Source: an uncultured Oscillospiraceae bacterium
GTDB taxonomy: Bacteria > Bacillota_A > Clostridia > Oscillospirales > Oscillospiraceae
Assembly: GCA_900762245.1 (NCBI GenBank)
Contig: CAAFFR010000193.1
Span: 1 to 46,135 of the forward strand
Direction of reading: 5' to 3'
DNA length: 46,135 nt
In this document: positions 31,969-41,254 of the stretch, piece after piece
Position numbering within the stretch: the stretch's first letter is position 1
Layout: each line of letters opens with the position of its first letter
Made by a program: the position numbers and the translations under genes
The notes under the pieces: model-generated
What the model was told of the DNA's origin: nothing
The model's database searches: none
What the model saw: only the letters and a program-made list of their open reading frames with translations

Positions 31969-33003
31969 TTATCTGTAGCAGTCCGCAATGGCTGCTTTAT
32001 ATTTGGGAGCATCGTTGATTTTTTTGAACTTTTCTTTTATATTTTGGGAGAGTTCTTCCCGGTGGGCGGGATCGTTTATGATTTTCAGAAGTTTTTCTGC
32101 CATGACGGCATCGTCATCGGTCAGGTAGCCGTTGATACCATTGTCGATCAGATCCCTCATGCCGTCGGAAGGGGTACTGACCACCGGGGTGCCCAGAGCC
32201 ATGGCTTCCAGGGCACACATGGGAGTACCTTCCCAGCGGGAGGTGAGAATCATGGCTTTGCTGTCATGAACCATTTTGATGGGGTTGCTCTGGAAGCCCA
32301 GGAACCGGACATTTTCCGAAATTCCCAGTTCCTCGCACAGTTCCTTTACCTCCGCTTCCAGTTCGCCCGTGCCCACGATGGCAACCTTCAGATCCGGCTT
32401 GCTTTCTTTCAGCCGCGCACACAGCCGCATCAGCCGCTGGGGGTCTTTCTGATAGGTCAGGCGGCCCACATAGATCATATCGAAATCGTAGGAGGTTTCG
32501 TCACTTTCCTTTTTGGCAAAGATCTGGTCTGCGTCGATGATGTTATACAGCACGCTGCTCTTTTTCGCAAAGAGCTTATGGAAAGCGTAGCCTTCATAGG
32601 AGCTGTTGGACACCCACAGAATGTGCTTTGCCTTAAAGCCTGCCAGCAGATAGGCAATGGTTTTGGGGCTTAAGCCCCGGGCATCGTAGGCATTGTTATG
32701 GATATGGGATACCAGAGGGACCTTTCCGCAGCACAGGGCGCTGAAAAAGCTTGCCCGCATATCATGGGCATGGATCAGGTCCGGCTGCTCCTGCCGGATG
32801 ATGCGTTTCAGATTACCTACGCTCATGGATTCCATGGGCAGATAGGTCACCTGCTGCTCCGAGAGCATTTTGGCAACGATGTCACTTGCCGGACTGGTAT
32901 AGACCATGTCCACACCATCCTCCCGGAAGGACTGGATGATCTGGCAGGCTACCTTTTCTGCACCGGAATAGATTCTGGAATTCAATACATGCAGCACTTT
33001 CAT
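31969..33003 (-). CDS. Glycosyltransferase family 4
   Basis: A 344-residue GT-B enzyme. The N-terminus reads KVLHVLNSRIYSGAEKVACQI. The acceptor domain has PDLIHAHDMRASFFSALC. The donor domain has DMIYVGRLTYQKDPQRLMRL and SRWEGTPMCALEAMALGTPV with E-x7-E. AGGAGG precedes the ATG. It follows the polysaccharide deacetylase by 20 bases. Confidence 0.95.
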   Translation of the reverse strand: MKVLHVLNSRIYSGAEKVACQIIQSFREDGVDMVYTSPASDIVAKMLSEQQVTYLPMESMSVGNLKRIIRQEQPDLIHAHDMRASFFSALCCGKVPLVSHIHNNAYDARGLSPKTIAYLLAGFKAKHILWVSNSSYEGYAFHKLFAKKSSVLYNIIDADQIFAKKESDETSYDFDMIYVGRLTYQKDPQRLMRLCARLKESKPDLKVAIVGTGELEAEVKELCEELGISENVRFLGFQSNPIKMVHDSKAMILTSRWEGTPMCALEAMALGTPVVSTPSDGMRDLIDNGINGYLTDDDAVMAEKLLKIINDPAHREELSQNIKEKFKKINDAPKYKAAIADCYR

Positions 33004-33023
33004 CGCCGCGTCCTCCTCTTCCC

Positions 33024-34037
33024 TTACGGGTTCTCTTCGGGACCCTTTTGCAGGCCGTATTTCTTGTGGATGGTTTCCCGGATCTGCTGTCCGGCCTGCG
33101 CCGCTTCTCCCATATTCAGGCTCTGCATGCCGTAGGTTTCCTTCAAATGGCTAAAATACCGGAACAGTTCTTCCAGTTGGGCAAGATTCTGCTCTGTCAT
33201 AGTACCAATGTTATGGGGATGCCACCACAGATGGTAGACCAGGTCATGCTTTGCCGCATACAGCATTTGTTTCTTAATGCGATGGATACGCAGGCCCTCC
33301 AAAAACTGCACAGGCTTCAAAATAGGCCGGTACAGCCGGGAACCGGTGAAATTCCAGAGGCCCTTTTCCCACTTCGGTTCGTGACAGCCATGTCCGGACA
33401 GAGGGAGATAGGCATCCAGAAGGCGGAAGCCGCGCATCAGCATACGGTTTTTCACCCGCCGGTGAATCCAGTCGTTTTCTTCATCCCGGTAAGCAGTAAA
33501 GCCCAGGGAGCGGATCACCTCGGTATATGCCTCCTCGCACTGGTTTCTGGGAAGGATCACAGATTGAAGGGCGTAGCCATGGGCTTCGGCAATGGCCTTT
33601 GCAGCTTTCAGGTCTGCGGCAAATTGTTCTGCCGTTTGTCCTGCTTCCCGGCAGTAATAGTGGCTGAAGGTATGGGTGCCGATCTCCTGATGGGGATATT
33701 GGGAAATCTCCCGGAGCAGCGACGCGCCGTAGAAGCAAGGGGCTTCTTCTTCATTTCTTCCCACAGTCTCTAGATAGGCATAGGCATCCAGCTTTTCATT
33801 TTCGTAAGCGGGTCTTTCACGGGGCAGAAACGTCTTCAAATCCTCATAATTTTCCGCAAACAGGAACCCAACAGCAGCCCATGTGGCATGAATATCATAT
33901 TTCCGGAACAGTTTCAGAAGTTCGGGAATCGCTTTTCTGCCCCCAAGCACATTCTCCTGGTAGGCTTCCAGGGGACACACATCCAGCATACCCCAGAAAA
34001 GCTCCAGATCCAGTGAAACCATCAGTGTTCCTGCCAT
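33024..34037 (-). CDS. Polysaccharide deacetylase (CE4-like, NodB fold)
   Basis: A 337-residue protein without a signal peptide or transmembrane helix. The first NodB motif reads SLDLE (Asp10), and the metal-binding second motif is EIGTHTFSHYY (His122 and His126). Later regions (SVILPRNQ, and YHLWWHPHNIG near the C-terminus) match this branch of long CE4 proteins. It should remove acetyl from an amino sugar on a lipid-linked intermediate or on the polymer. The cytoplasmic location and setting among glycosyltransferases favour the intermediate. Its partner acetyltransferase at 27169 lies in the same transcription unit. Confidence 0.88.
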   Translation of the reverse strand: MAGTLMVSLDLELFWGMLDVCPLEAYQENVLGGRKAIPELLKLFRKYDIHATWAAVGFLFAENYEDLKTFLPRERPAYENEKLDAYAYLETVGRNEEEAPCFYGASLLREISQYPHQEIGTHTFSHYYCREAGQTAEQFAADLKAAKAIAEAHGYALQSVILPRNQCEEAYTEVIRSLGFTAYRDEENDWIHRRVKNRMLMRGFRLLDAYLPLSGHGCHEPKWEKGLWNFTGSRLYRPILKPVQFLEGLRIHRIKKQMLYAAKHDLVYHLWWHPHNIGTMTEQNLAQLEELFRYFSHLKETYGMQSLNMGEAAQAGQQIRETIHKKYGLQKGPEENP

Positions 34038-34056
34038 ATTGCCACCTCCTGCAAAT

Positions 34057-35187
34057 TTATACGCTCAGGTAAATTTCCTTCACCTGTTTCAGTACATTTT
34101 CTTCGTCAAATTCTTTCACTTTTTCCGCGGCGCCTGCACCAATGCGCTTCCGCAGATCCTCCTGCCGGTAAAGACGCAGGATATTTTCCGCCACGGCTTC
34201 AGGATTGTTTTCTGTAAAAATGCCCGACACACCGTCTTCAACGAGGTCCGTATTTCCCCGGATCCTGGTGCACATGATGGGCATAGCGCAGCTCATGGCT
34301 TCCATCAGCGCCACAGACAGGCCCTCCCGGAAGCTGATGAAGGCAAACATGTCACTGCAATGGTACAATTCCGGCGCATCGCTGCGGTAACCCAGGAAAT
34401 TCACATGATCGGAAATTCCCAGTTCCTTAGCGCTGTTTTCCAGGCTTTCCCACATTTCACCCCGGCCGCAAATGAGGTAGTGGATGTTGGAAAATTCCTT
34501 TTTATCCTTCAGAAGGGCCAGTGCGTTGAGCATGGTGATGTGATTCTTGTTGGGTGTCATTTCCGCCACCGTCAGGATCAGAAAATCCTCTTCTCCATAA
34601 CCCAGTTCCCGGCGCTTGGCAACAGGGTCCATGGCTTCCCGGCGAAATTTATGGGTATTGATGCCTACACCGGGGACATATTCCAGCCGTTTGGCAGGAA
34701 TCTTTTTCTGCGCCCGGGCAAAGTCCTCTTTGTTTATGGTGATCAGCACATCCGTCAGCGGGGCCAGCAGCTTCTCTGCGGGATAAAAAGCCAGCCAGTT
34801 GATCAGAGGCGCACCCGTGAAGAAATGGAAACCGTGGGCCGTATAAATAACCTTGGTTCCTTTTTTTCTCGCATCCATTGCCGCAAGGCGGGCCAGCATG
34901 GCGCCCACCGGGGTATGGCAGTGGATAATATCAAAATTTCCCTCATCGATAATGGATTTCAGCATCCGGTACGCCCGGAGGTTTCCCGGCTTCCAGGGCA
35001 TCCGTTCAAAGGGAATGTCATAGTAATGGTCGCAGTAAGGAATACGGCAGTCCGCAGGATCTTCATAGTCATTTCGGGATGCGACAGAAGTTTCCCAGCC
35101 CATTTCCTGAAACATTTTCAGGTAAGGAATGTGAAACTGCATCATGTGGGTCTTCACCACAGTAGCAACAAACAGCACCTTCTTCAT
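34057..35187 (-). CDS. Glycosyltransferase family 4 (EpsD/CapM-like)
   Basis: A 376-residue GT-B enzyme. KKVLFVATVVKTHMMQFHIP at the N-terminus, NFDIIHCHTPVGAMLARLAA, VIYTAHGFHFFTGAPL and the donor-side FREGLSVALMEAMSCAMPI are typical of a branch often found in Firmicute exopolysaccharide loci. The start at 35187 is chosen for homology at the N-terminus; the ribosome-binding site is weak (AAAGGA, 12 bases away), and an in-frame ATG at 35223 has none. It is the first gene after the promoter at 35238-35266. Confidence 0.93.
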   Translation of the reverse strand: MKKVLFVATVVKTHMMQFHIPYLKMFQEMGWETSVASRNDYEDPADCRIPYCDHYYDIPFERMPWKPGNLRAYRMLKSIIDEGNFDIIHCHTPVGAMLARLAAMDARKKGTKVIYTAHGFHFFTGAPLINWLAFYPAEKLLAPLTDVLITINKEDFARAQKKIPAKRLEYVPGVGINTHKFRREAMDPVAKRRELGYGEEDFLILTVAEMTPNKNHITMLNALALLKDKKEFSNIHYLICGRGEMWESLENSAKELGISDHVNFLGYRSDAPELYHCSDMFAFISFREGLSVALMEAMSCAMPIMCTRIRGNTDLVEDGVSGIFTENNPEAVAENILRLYRQEDLRKRIGAGAAEKVKEFDEENVLKQVKEIYLSV

Positions 35188-35237
35188 ACTCCAGACCAAT
35201 CCTTTCCGCGATTCCGTAAACATAATAAACCAATGGT

Positions 35238-35266
35238 ATTATACACCATTGCGTATCTGATTGCAA
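35238..35266 (-). promoter_or_regulatory. Internal promoter of the polysaccharide locus
   Basis: On the minus strand, TTGCAA (35261-35266), a 17-base spacer and an exact TATAAT (35238-35243). It follows a terminator at 35293-35325, so the left half of the locus (34057-25676) is a separate transcription unit. Confidence 0.85.
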
Positions 35267-35292
35267 GGGTGGGAAGTTTTGGGGGAGCAATG

Positions 35293-35325
35293 AAAAAAGC
35301 GAACCAGCCAGATAGGCTGGTTCGC
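35293..35325 (-). terminator. Terminator splitting the polysaccharide locus
   Basis: GCGAACCAGCC (35299-35309) pairs perfectly with GGCTGGTTCGC (35315-35325). On the minus strand it is followed by TTTTTT (35293-35298). It lies 14 bases past the stop codon of the 35340 gene. Confidence 0.92.
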
Positions 35326-35339
35326 AAGAAAAAGAATGC

Positions 35340-36353
35340 TTATTTCAACTGGAAGCCCAGTTTCTTTTGCAGGCCGGTAAGATAGAGGAATCTGGCCCCT
35401 ATGCGGAACAGTGTGGGGCTGAGATAGTAAATTCTCGCCGCGAGTCTTCGGCTGCGGGGCATATTGCTCCACGCTTCCTTTACTGTCTTCTCATGCTTGT
35501 CCAGGAAGCCCCGAACTTCAGGGATCGCAAAAGAGAGTTCCTCAACTTTGGCTGCGCAGTAGTGGAAATACAGGCTGGTAGCAAACTGCGCCGCTTTGGC
35601 ACAGCACTGGCCAGCCAGCTCCGGGAAGAACTCCTGCGCACCATAGTAATGGTCCTGAAAAGCCATGAAAATATCGTAGCTCTTTCTGGGCTTTACGGTC
35701 TGGGTGATGCTGACATCGTTCATCCGGTAATAATAGAGAGGCTCCATCAGGAATCCCACATAGCGCACATTCAGGAATGCCCGGTAAGTCATGGACAGGT
35801 CCTCATAGGTTCTGCCTTCCGGGAAAACAATTCCCTCCCAGCAAAAACGCTTGAACAGGCCCAGCCACATATGGCTGCATACCTCATCCAGCAGCATTCT
35901 TCTGGCCAGTTCCCGGCCGGGAACCACAGTGCCGGTGGGATAATAGTTCATGTGCAGCAGCTGCTCCTGTGCCGGGAATCTGGTAGCGGCACAATGGACC
36001 ACATCCAAACGGGAATCTGCTGCCATGTGGGCATACATCCGCTCATACATATCCGGCGAGATAAAATCATCACCGTCTACAAATCCAATCAAGTCACCGG
36101 TAACTGCTGCCAGGCCGGCATTCCGGGCAGAACTGACACCGCCATTTTTCTTATGAATTACCCGAACGCGAGCATCTTTTGCCGCATAGGCATCACAGAT
36201 GGCGCCACTGTTATCCGGAGACCCATCCTCTACCAGAATGATCTCCAGATTCTGATAGGTCTGGCCTACCAAAGAGTCCAGACACTGTGGCAAATAATCT
36301 TCCACTTTGTAGATTGGGACAATGATACTGATCTTTGGTTTTCTATCCATCAT
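35340..36353 (-). CDS. Glycosyltransferase family 2
   Basis: A 337-residue GT-A enzyme: PKISIIVPIYKVEDYLPQCLD at the N-terminus, LEIILVEDGSPDNSGAICD and GFVDGDDFISP as the DXD. The C-terminal part carries long helices. It starts at ATG 36353, overlapping the upstream stop by four bases; a second ATG three bases on is better spaced from GGAGG. It is the last gene of the right-hand unit, ahead of the terminator. Confidence 0.95.
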   Translation of the reverse strand: MMDRKPKISIIVPIYKVEDYLPQCLDSLVGQTYQNLEIILVEDGSPDNSGAICDAYAAKDARVRVIHKKNGGVSSARNAGLAAVTGDLIGFVDGDDFISPDMYERMYAHMAADSRLDVVHCAATRFPAQEQLLHMNYYPTGTVVPGRELARRMLLDEVCSHMWLGLFKRFCWEGIVFPEGRTYEDLSMTYRAFLNVRYVGFLMEPLYYYRMNDVSITQTVKPRKSYDIFMAFQDHYYGAQEFFPELAGQCCAKAAQFATSLYFHYCAAKVEELSFAIPEVRGFLDKHEKTVKEAWSNMPRSRRLAARIYYLSPTLFRIGARFLYLTGLQKKLGFQLK

Positions 36354-37618
36354 ACCCCTCCCTGTGCGGCCTTCGCCACGGCATCGTACGTTTTCAGCAG
36401 GTCATCCAGATTGGTTTCCGGGGCATGGGTTCTGCGGGCATGGGCCGCTGCAGCGTGTCCCATGGTTTCCGCACCAGCCTCCATGGCGAAAATACGGTCT
36501 ACATAATGAGCCAGCATATAAGGAGCCGTAGACTGATAAACAAAGCCCTCTTCATAATGCTTCAGCATGGTGCTGACACCACCCACATCGGAAGCCACAC
36601 AGGGCGTTCCCAGCAGCATGGCCTCTCCCATGGAATTGGGAGAATTTTCAATGGTAGACGGCAGCACAAAGACGTTTGCCATCAGGTACTGCTCTTTCAT
36701 CTGCTGTGCACTCAAGGAACCCAAAATTTCGATTCTGTCTTCCAGATGGTACTTCTCCACCAACTTGCGCAGATAACGGTCATAGCTGCTTTCCCGCAGA
36801 CGTTTTTGCCAGGTATCCAGAACGCAGAAATTTTTTCCGGGAACTGCCAGTACAGCATCAGGATATTTCTCCAGCAGCTTTACAAATGCTTCCAGCAGAT
36901 AGTGGAATCCCTTGACAGGATATACGCAGCTGGACGCAAAAATGCGGTGTTTTTGACAGGTTTCGTAGGACCAGCTGTCCTGGTAAAAGGGTTCCCGCAG
37001 GGTTTCATTACAGAAATGGTACCGTACCGTGGGATTGATATTCTGCACACAGGCCCGGTCCCAGTCGGTTCTTCCCATGACATGCCGGACCTTTTGCAGG
37101 GCTTCCACTTCCAGTCTGCCCCGTTGGGCAAATACCTTCTGCTGACCCAGAATATTGTTTCTGCGGATAAAGTCCCGGAAGGTATAGCCCCGGACCACAG
37201 ACAATGGCACACCTTCATGGTAATGCCGGGCTATGACACTGCATAGCCCCTGCATGCCAATTACAACACGCTCCAGCATACCTGCTTTTTCTGCGGCATT
37301 CACCATAGCTAAGGTATGACCATATTCCGAACCCCAGATATGGATCACATCCGGCTGAAAAGTCTGCAATTCCTTTAAAAAAAGATTTTCCAAGGATACA
37401 GAGTACTCCTGGGGAGGCAGTTCCGGGAACAGGCAGAAGCTGCAGGTATCGTCCAGCGCACCTCTGGCCTCGCCGCCGCGGCAGAGAATGTGCAACGGGA
37501 TCTGCCGTCTGCGTATATCGCTGAGAACATGGTCAATCCAGTAGGCACTGCCACTTCCTCCGCTGATTTTTGCCCGAACGTCTCCGGGAACCATATTGCA
37601 GACCCAAAGCAGTTTCAT
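36350..37618 (-). CDS. Glycosyltransferase family 4
   Basis: A 422-residue GT-B enzyme. KLLWVCNMVPGDVRAKI at the N-terminus, DVIHIWGSEYGHTLAMV on the acceptor side, YPVKGFHYLLEAFVKLL, and IENSPNSMGEAMLLGTPCVA (E-x7-E) with SDVGGVSTML on the donor side. I prefer the ATG at 37618 (AAAGGA 11 bases upstream); GTG at 37627 would overlap the previous stop by four bases and is possible. Confidence 0.93.
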   Translation of the reverse strand: MKLLWVCNMVPGDVRAKISGGSGSAYWIDHVLSDIRRRQIPLHILCRGGEARGALDDTCSFCLFPELPPQEYSVSLENLFLKELQTFQPDVIHIWGSEYGHTLAMVNAAEKAGMLERVVIGMQGLCSVIARHYHEGVPLSVVRGYTFRDFIRRNNILGQQKVFAQRGRLEVEALQKVRHVMGRTDWDRACVQNINPTVRYHFCNETLREPFYQDSWSYETCQKHRIFASSCVYPVKGFHYLLEAFVKLLEKYPDAVLAVPGKNFCVLDTWQKRLRESSYDRYLRKLVEKYHLEDRIEILGSLSAQQMKEQYLMANVFVLPSTIENSPNSMGEAMLLGTPCVASDVGGVSTMLKHYEEGFVYQSTAPYMLAHYVDRIFAMEAGAETMGHAAAAHARRTHAPETNLDDLLKTYDAVAKAAQGGV

Positions 37619-37623
37619 GGCCG

Positions 37624-38787
37624 TCACATTCCTTTCTTCAGCATATCCAGAATCTTGCCCGCCTGAATGACGTTGTTTCTGGTACTCAGGATAAATTCCC
37701 GGGCTCCGCAGCCCTTTGCAAACAGTTCTTCATCAGAATGGGCGAGCACCTCTGTAAGAGCTCGGGCCACACCTTCGGCGGTTTCCTCGTCAATAAAGTA
37801 CAGATGCGGTTCATAATCTTTGGGAATGCCCGGAATGCGGGTGGTTAAGGCCGGTGTTCCGGAGGCCATGTATTCCATGGTCTTGGAGGGGAAGGAATAT
37901 TTGATAAATTCCTCATGGGTTGGTCTGGGATTGATCAGGAGGGTGGCCTGCTGCTCCTTTTCCTCGATTTGAGAATTCATCAGCATTCCACCGTAGAAAA
38001 CCCGGGAGTCCTTCTCCGCAATGGCTTTCAATTCCTCCACATAGTCACCGGGGCCATAGACATGCAGCTGGGCATTCGCAAGATTCGCCAAACGGAAGCC
38101 CTCGGTCATAATTTCCGCACCGTACTGTCGGCTGACACCGCCGGCGTAGAGGACCACCCGGGGTGTCTCCTTCATTTCCAAAGAAGGTTCCCGGCTTTGC
38201 ATGGCAATGTCTGACTGTCCTTCCAGTACCACATGAGGCTTGCCTTTGGGATTGATATAATCATTCATCATCTCTGTCAGAACGATATAATCTGTACAGT
38301 GAGAAATCACCCAGTTTCCCCAGGCTGTGTAAAACTTTCTGCCATTGGAGAACATATCCGGCAAATCCATGACAATTCCCACACACCGAATCCCCCGAAG
38401 CTTAGCCGCCAGCAGGGCGCTGGTGGAAACCACCCGGTTCAGGCAGTCCACCACCACTACACTGTCCTTGCGTGCAAGGCGAAGGGTATGGAAGAAGGTG
38501 CCGCAGGCCATAACAAGGCCTTTCAGATAAGGATTGCGAACAGCCGTAATGTGGTGATAATACGCACCGCCCTCTTCGTGGTTAGGCAGGTGCACCATAT
38601 TTTTCTCCAGGCAGGAGCGGTTTACCGGCGGCGTCGCCACCACATCCACCTTCGTGTGGGCGGCAAGGCCCTCGATCAGCAGACGGTGGTATTTCTGAGA
38701 CTGGTAGGCAGGCTTCATTTTGGTATTGGAAAAAAGCTGCTGATACACCTGTGCAGAACAGGTGGCTACCGAATAAATGATGTGCAT
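37624..38787 (-). CDS. Glycosyltransferase family 4
   Basis: A 387-residue GT-B enzyme, more divergent than its neighbours. The donor half is recognisable by PRVVLYAGGVSRQYGAEIM, FIKYSFPSKTMEYMASGTPAL and TTRIPGIP. In the N-terminal half, DSVVVVDCLNRVVSTSALLA and GIVMDLPDMFS match the acceptor domain. The ATG at 38787 has AGGAG nine bases upstream; in-frame codons further 5' would overlap the flippase gene. Confidence 0.9.
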   Translation of the reverse strand: MHIIYSVATCSAQVYQQLFSNTKMKPAYQSQKYHRLLIEGLAAHTKVDVVATPPVNRSCLEKNMVHLPNHEEGGAYYHHITAVRNPYLKGLVMACGTFFHTLRLARKDSVVVVDCLNRVVSTSALLAAKLRGIRCVGIVMDLPDMFSNGRKFYTAWGNWVISHCTDYIVLTEMMNDYINPKGKPHVVLEGQSDIAMQSREPSLEMKETPRVVLYAGGVSRQYGAEIMTEGFRLANLANAQLHVYGPGDYVEELKAIAEKDSRVFYGGMLMNSQIEEKEQQATLLINPRPTHEEFIKYSFPSKTMEYMASGTPALTTRIPGIPKDYEPHLYFIDEETAEGVARALTEVLAHSDEELFAKGCGAREFILSTRNNVIQAGKILDMLKKGM

Positions 38788-38804
38788 AGAAACACTCCTA
38801 AATC

Positions 38805-40193
38805 TTATAACAGGCCCCGGCGCTTGCGGATTCGGGTCAGTTCCCATAGGCCCAGGACCGCCCCCAGTCCCCAGCGGACCAGCCAGTAATCGGGGAGCAG
38901 ATAGGTCAGCGCAAAAACAATCAGGAAGGCCAGGCCATAGCCGCCCCAGAGCGTTACAGGATAGGGATACTCCCCTTTTCCTAAAATGCGGCTGGCATAC
39001 AGATGGTGCAGGATCAACTGCAGCAGATGGGAAAGGGTGGTTGCCAGTGCTGCACCCACCACGCCGAAGGCCCGGATCATCAGGTAGTTCAGGCCCAGAT
39101 TTACAAGGGCGCAGGAAATGGTGATAACCGCAACCGCCTTATTCTTTTTATGATAATAATCGAAATTTACCGGGAACGTGCAAAGAAAATTCAGATAATA
39201 ACCGGCAGAAAGTAATGGAATCAGTGTGATACCATCCCAGAAATCACGGTCGGCATAGATCCGGAAGACCTCCGGTGCCAGCAGCACGAATCCCATGGCA
39301 AGGATGGTAAACAGCTCCAGAAAATTGATCGCACTGCTACGGACCTTTTCCGATTCCCCACGCTTCATGTCATCAAAAAAGAAGGGTGTCCAGGAGTTGT
39401 TCAGAGAATGAAAAATTGTGAACAACACATTGGAAAAGAGATAGGCAAGACTATACAGGCCAACGCTGGTGCTGTCCAGCATGGTTTGCAGCATGATCTG
39501 ATCACTCTGGGCCAGCATCATATCCGACAAGCTGTAAAACACCATAGGGAGTGCCAACGTCAGACAGAATTTCCAGTAATCCGGACGAATGAATGTCCGT
39601 CCCCGCCGAAGAACACCTACTGCCAGAATGGCACCCAGACCTGCATAGACGGTAACATTACCCCAGATCCGACCCAAGTACCGGTCTTCCTGCGGAAGGC
39701 TCAGTACCAGCACCAAAGAGAGCGCCAGAGATGCCACGGTAATGCCTACCGACAGCAGAAGATTTCTGCCGGCCTTAAATTCATAGGTATACTTTGATCC
39801 TGCAAAAGAGGTTGCAAAATTACCGAAGGCCTGCAGAAGCATCAAATAAATTAAAATCGCAGGCAGGTTTAAAAACTGGGAGATCGGTTTTAAAAATATG
39901 GTTCCCAGAACAGTTGCTGCTGCAAACATCAGCAGCGACATGGTAAGCACCGAGGACTGGTAGGCATCCTGCTGAACCTCGGGATATTCCACACGGGCAT
40001 TGACCAGTGTCAGATTACTCTGCATAGGAACCGCTACACCCAGGATTCGGGTCCAGATGTTATACACGGACACAATACCAAAGCCGCTGGTACCCAAAAG
40101 GCGGGAGAATACAGGTGCAGAAAAGATGGAGATTCCCCGCAGGAGCAGGTTGCTTAAAAAATTTAAAAGAGTGATCCTGTTTTTGTTCTTCAT
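38805..40193 (-). CDS. Polysaccharide flippase, Wzx family (first flippase of the locus)
   Basis: A 462-residue MOP-superfamily membrane protein with about 12 to 14 helices. It starts NRITLLNFLSNLLLRGISIFSAPVFSRLLG, contains the conserved central GLYSLAYLFSNVLFTIFHSLNNSWTPFFFDDM and ends with basic residues. It is only distantly related to the flippase at 25676. The ATG at 40193 has CGGAG six bases upstream; TTG at 40214 is also in frame. It would export the lipid-linked repeat unit that the Wzy at 44394 polymerises. Confidence 0.92.
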   Translation of the reverse strand: MKNKNRITLLNFLSNLLLRGISIFSAPVFSRLLGTSGFGIVSVYNIWTRILGVAVPMQSNLTLVNARVEYPEVQQDAYQSSVLTMSLLMFAAATVLGTIFLKPISQFLNLPAILIYLMLLQAFGNFATSFAGSKYTYEFKAGRNLLLSVGITVASLALSLVLVLSLPQEDRYLGRIWGNVTVYAGLGAILAVGVLRRGRTFIRPDYWKFCLTLALPMVFYSLSDMMLAQSDQIMLQTMLDSTSVGLYSLAYLFSNVLFTIFHSLNNSWTPFFFDDMKRGESEKVRSSAINFLELFTILAMGFVLLAPEVFRIYADRDFWDGITLIPLLSAGYYLNFLCTFPVNFDYYHKKNKAVAVITISCALVNLGLNYLMIRAFGVVGAALATTLSHLLQLILHHLYASRILGKGEYPYPVTLWGGYGLAFLIVFALTYLLPDYWLVRWGLGAVLGLWELTRIRKRRGLL

Positions 40194-40229
40194 AGTAACT
40201 CCGGAGTTTGCCAAAGAAATAAAAATGAG

Positions 40230-41213
40230 TCAGCGGCCCATATGGTAGACCTTTCGCAGGAAGCCGTAGCAGCCGAAGCAAATGGTGATCCAGGTCAGGC
40301 GATCCTTCTTTTTGATCAGAGGGCTTCTGAGGATAAAAGGCAGGAAGCTTCGCAGCTCCCGGCGCTTCTGGCTGTACTGCGTATGGAATTTCTGAATGGT
40401 ATCCTTTCCAGCCAGTTCTGTAACAGTGCAGATATAGCCCAGATGACTGACATGGAAAGCGGTTGCATAGTCCAGCAGCTGCGGATACTCCCGCTGGACA
40501 TGGTCCAGAACCTGTCTGGTATTGCCACTGGGCTGGAAGGATTTTTCCGAAATGGCCGCAGTGGTGATGCTGCCTTCCCGGTGGAAATAGTAATACACAG
40601 GCTTATTCAGCATCCCGATCCGTCCGGCTTTCAGACCTGCCCGGTAAGTCACCGGCAGGTCCTCGCTGACCACCCCAAGGGGGTAGCGGAGCTCCTGAAA
40701 CAGACTGCGGTGGTACAACTTGTCCCAAGCCGCACTGTCTACATTGTCCCAGAGGAAAATGCGCTTTGCCAGTTCCTCACCGGAGATCACTTCCCGCTGG
40801 GGGGGACACAACCCAAGGGACTTCTCCCCTGTTGCGCTGCTGTAATCCCAGCGGCCCGCACAAACCATCTTCACATGTTCTGTCTGGACCATTTCCATCA
40901 GCCATTCATAGGTATGGATATCCACCCAGTCATCGCTGTCCACAAAACCCAGATACGCGCCCTGAGCCACATCGATACCTGCATTCCGGGCACTGCTTAA
41001 GCCTCCGTTTTTCTTGTGGATCACCCGGATCCGGCTGTCCCGGGCTGCATAATCATCACAGATGGCACCGCAGTTATCGGGAGAACCGTCATCCACCAGG
41101 ATAATTTCCAAATTCTCATAGGTCTGATTCCGCAGAGAGTCCACGCACCGGGCAAGATAGTCTTCCACCTTGTATACCGGAACGATGATGCTGATTAAAG
41201 GATTTTTATTCAT
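40230..41213 (-). CDS. Glycosyltransferase family 2
   Basis: A 327-residue GT-A enzyme with PLISIIVPVYKVEDYLARCVD, LEIILVDDGSPDNCGAICD and GFVDSDDWVDI (DXD). It is strongly similar at the N-terminus to the enzyme at 35340, so the two may be paralogues. The start at 41213 is uncertain; ATG at 41222 is also in frame. It follows the GT2 at 41255 by 41 bases. Confidence 0.94.
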   Translation of the reverse strand: MNKNPLISIIVPVYKVEDYLARCVDSLRNQTYENLEIILVDDGSPDNCGAICDDYAARDSRIRVIHKKNGGLSSARNAGIDVAQGAYLGFVDSDDWVDIHTYEWLMEMVQTEHVKMVCAGRWDYSSATGEKSLGLCPPQREVISGEELAKRIFLWDNVDSAAWDKLYHRSLFQELRYPLGVVSEDLPVTYRAGLKAGRIGMLNKPVYYYFHREGSITTAAISEKSFQPSGNTRQVLDHVQREYPQLLDYATAFHVSHLGYICTVTELAGKDTIQKFHTQYSQKRRELRSFLPFILRSPLIKKKDRLTWITICFGCYGFLRKVYHMGR

Positions 41214-41254
41214 TTTCCTCATCTTCCTTTCTCTGCCAAATGGGCCGCTGCGGG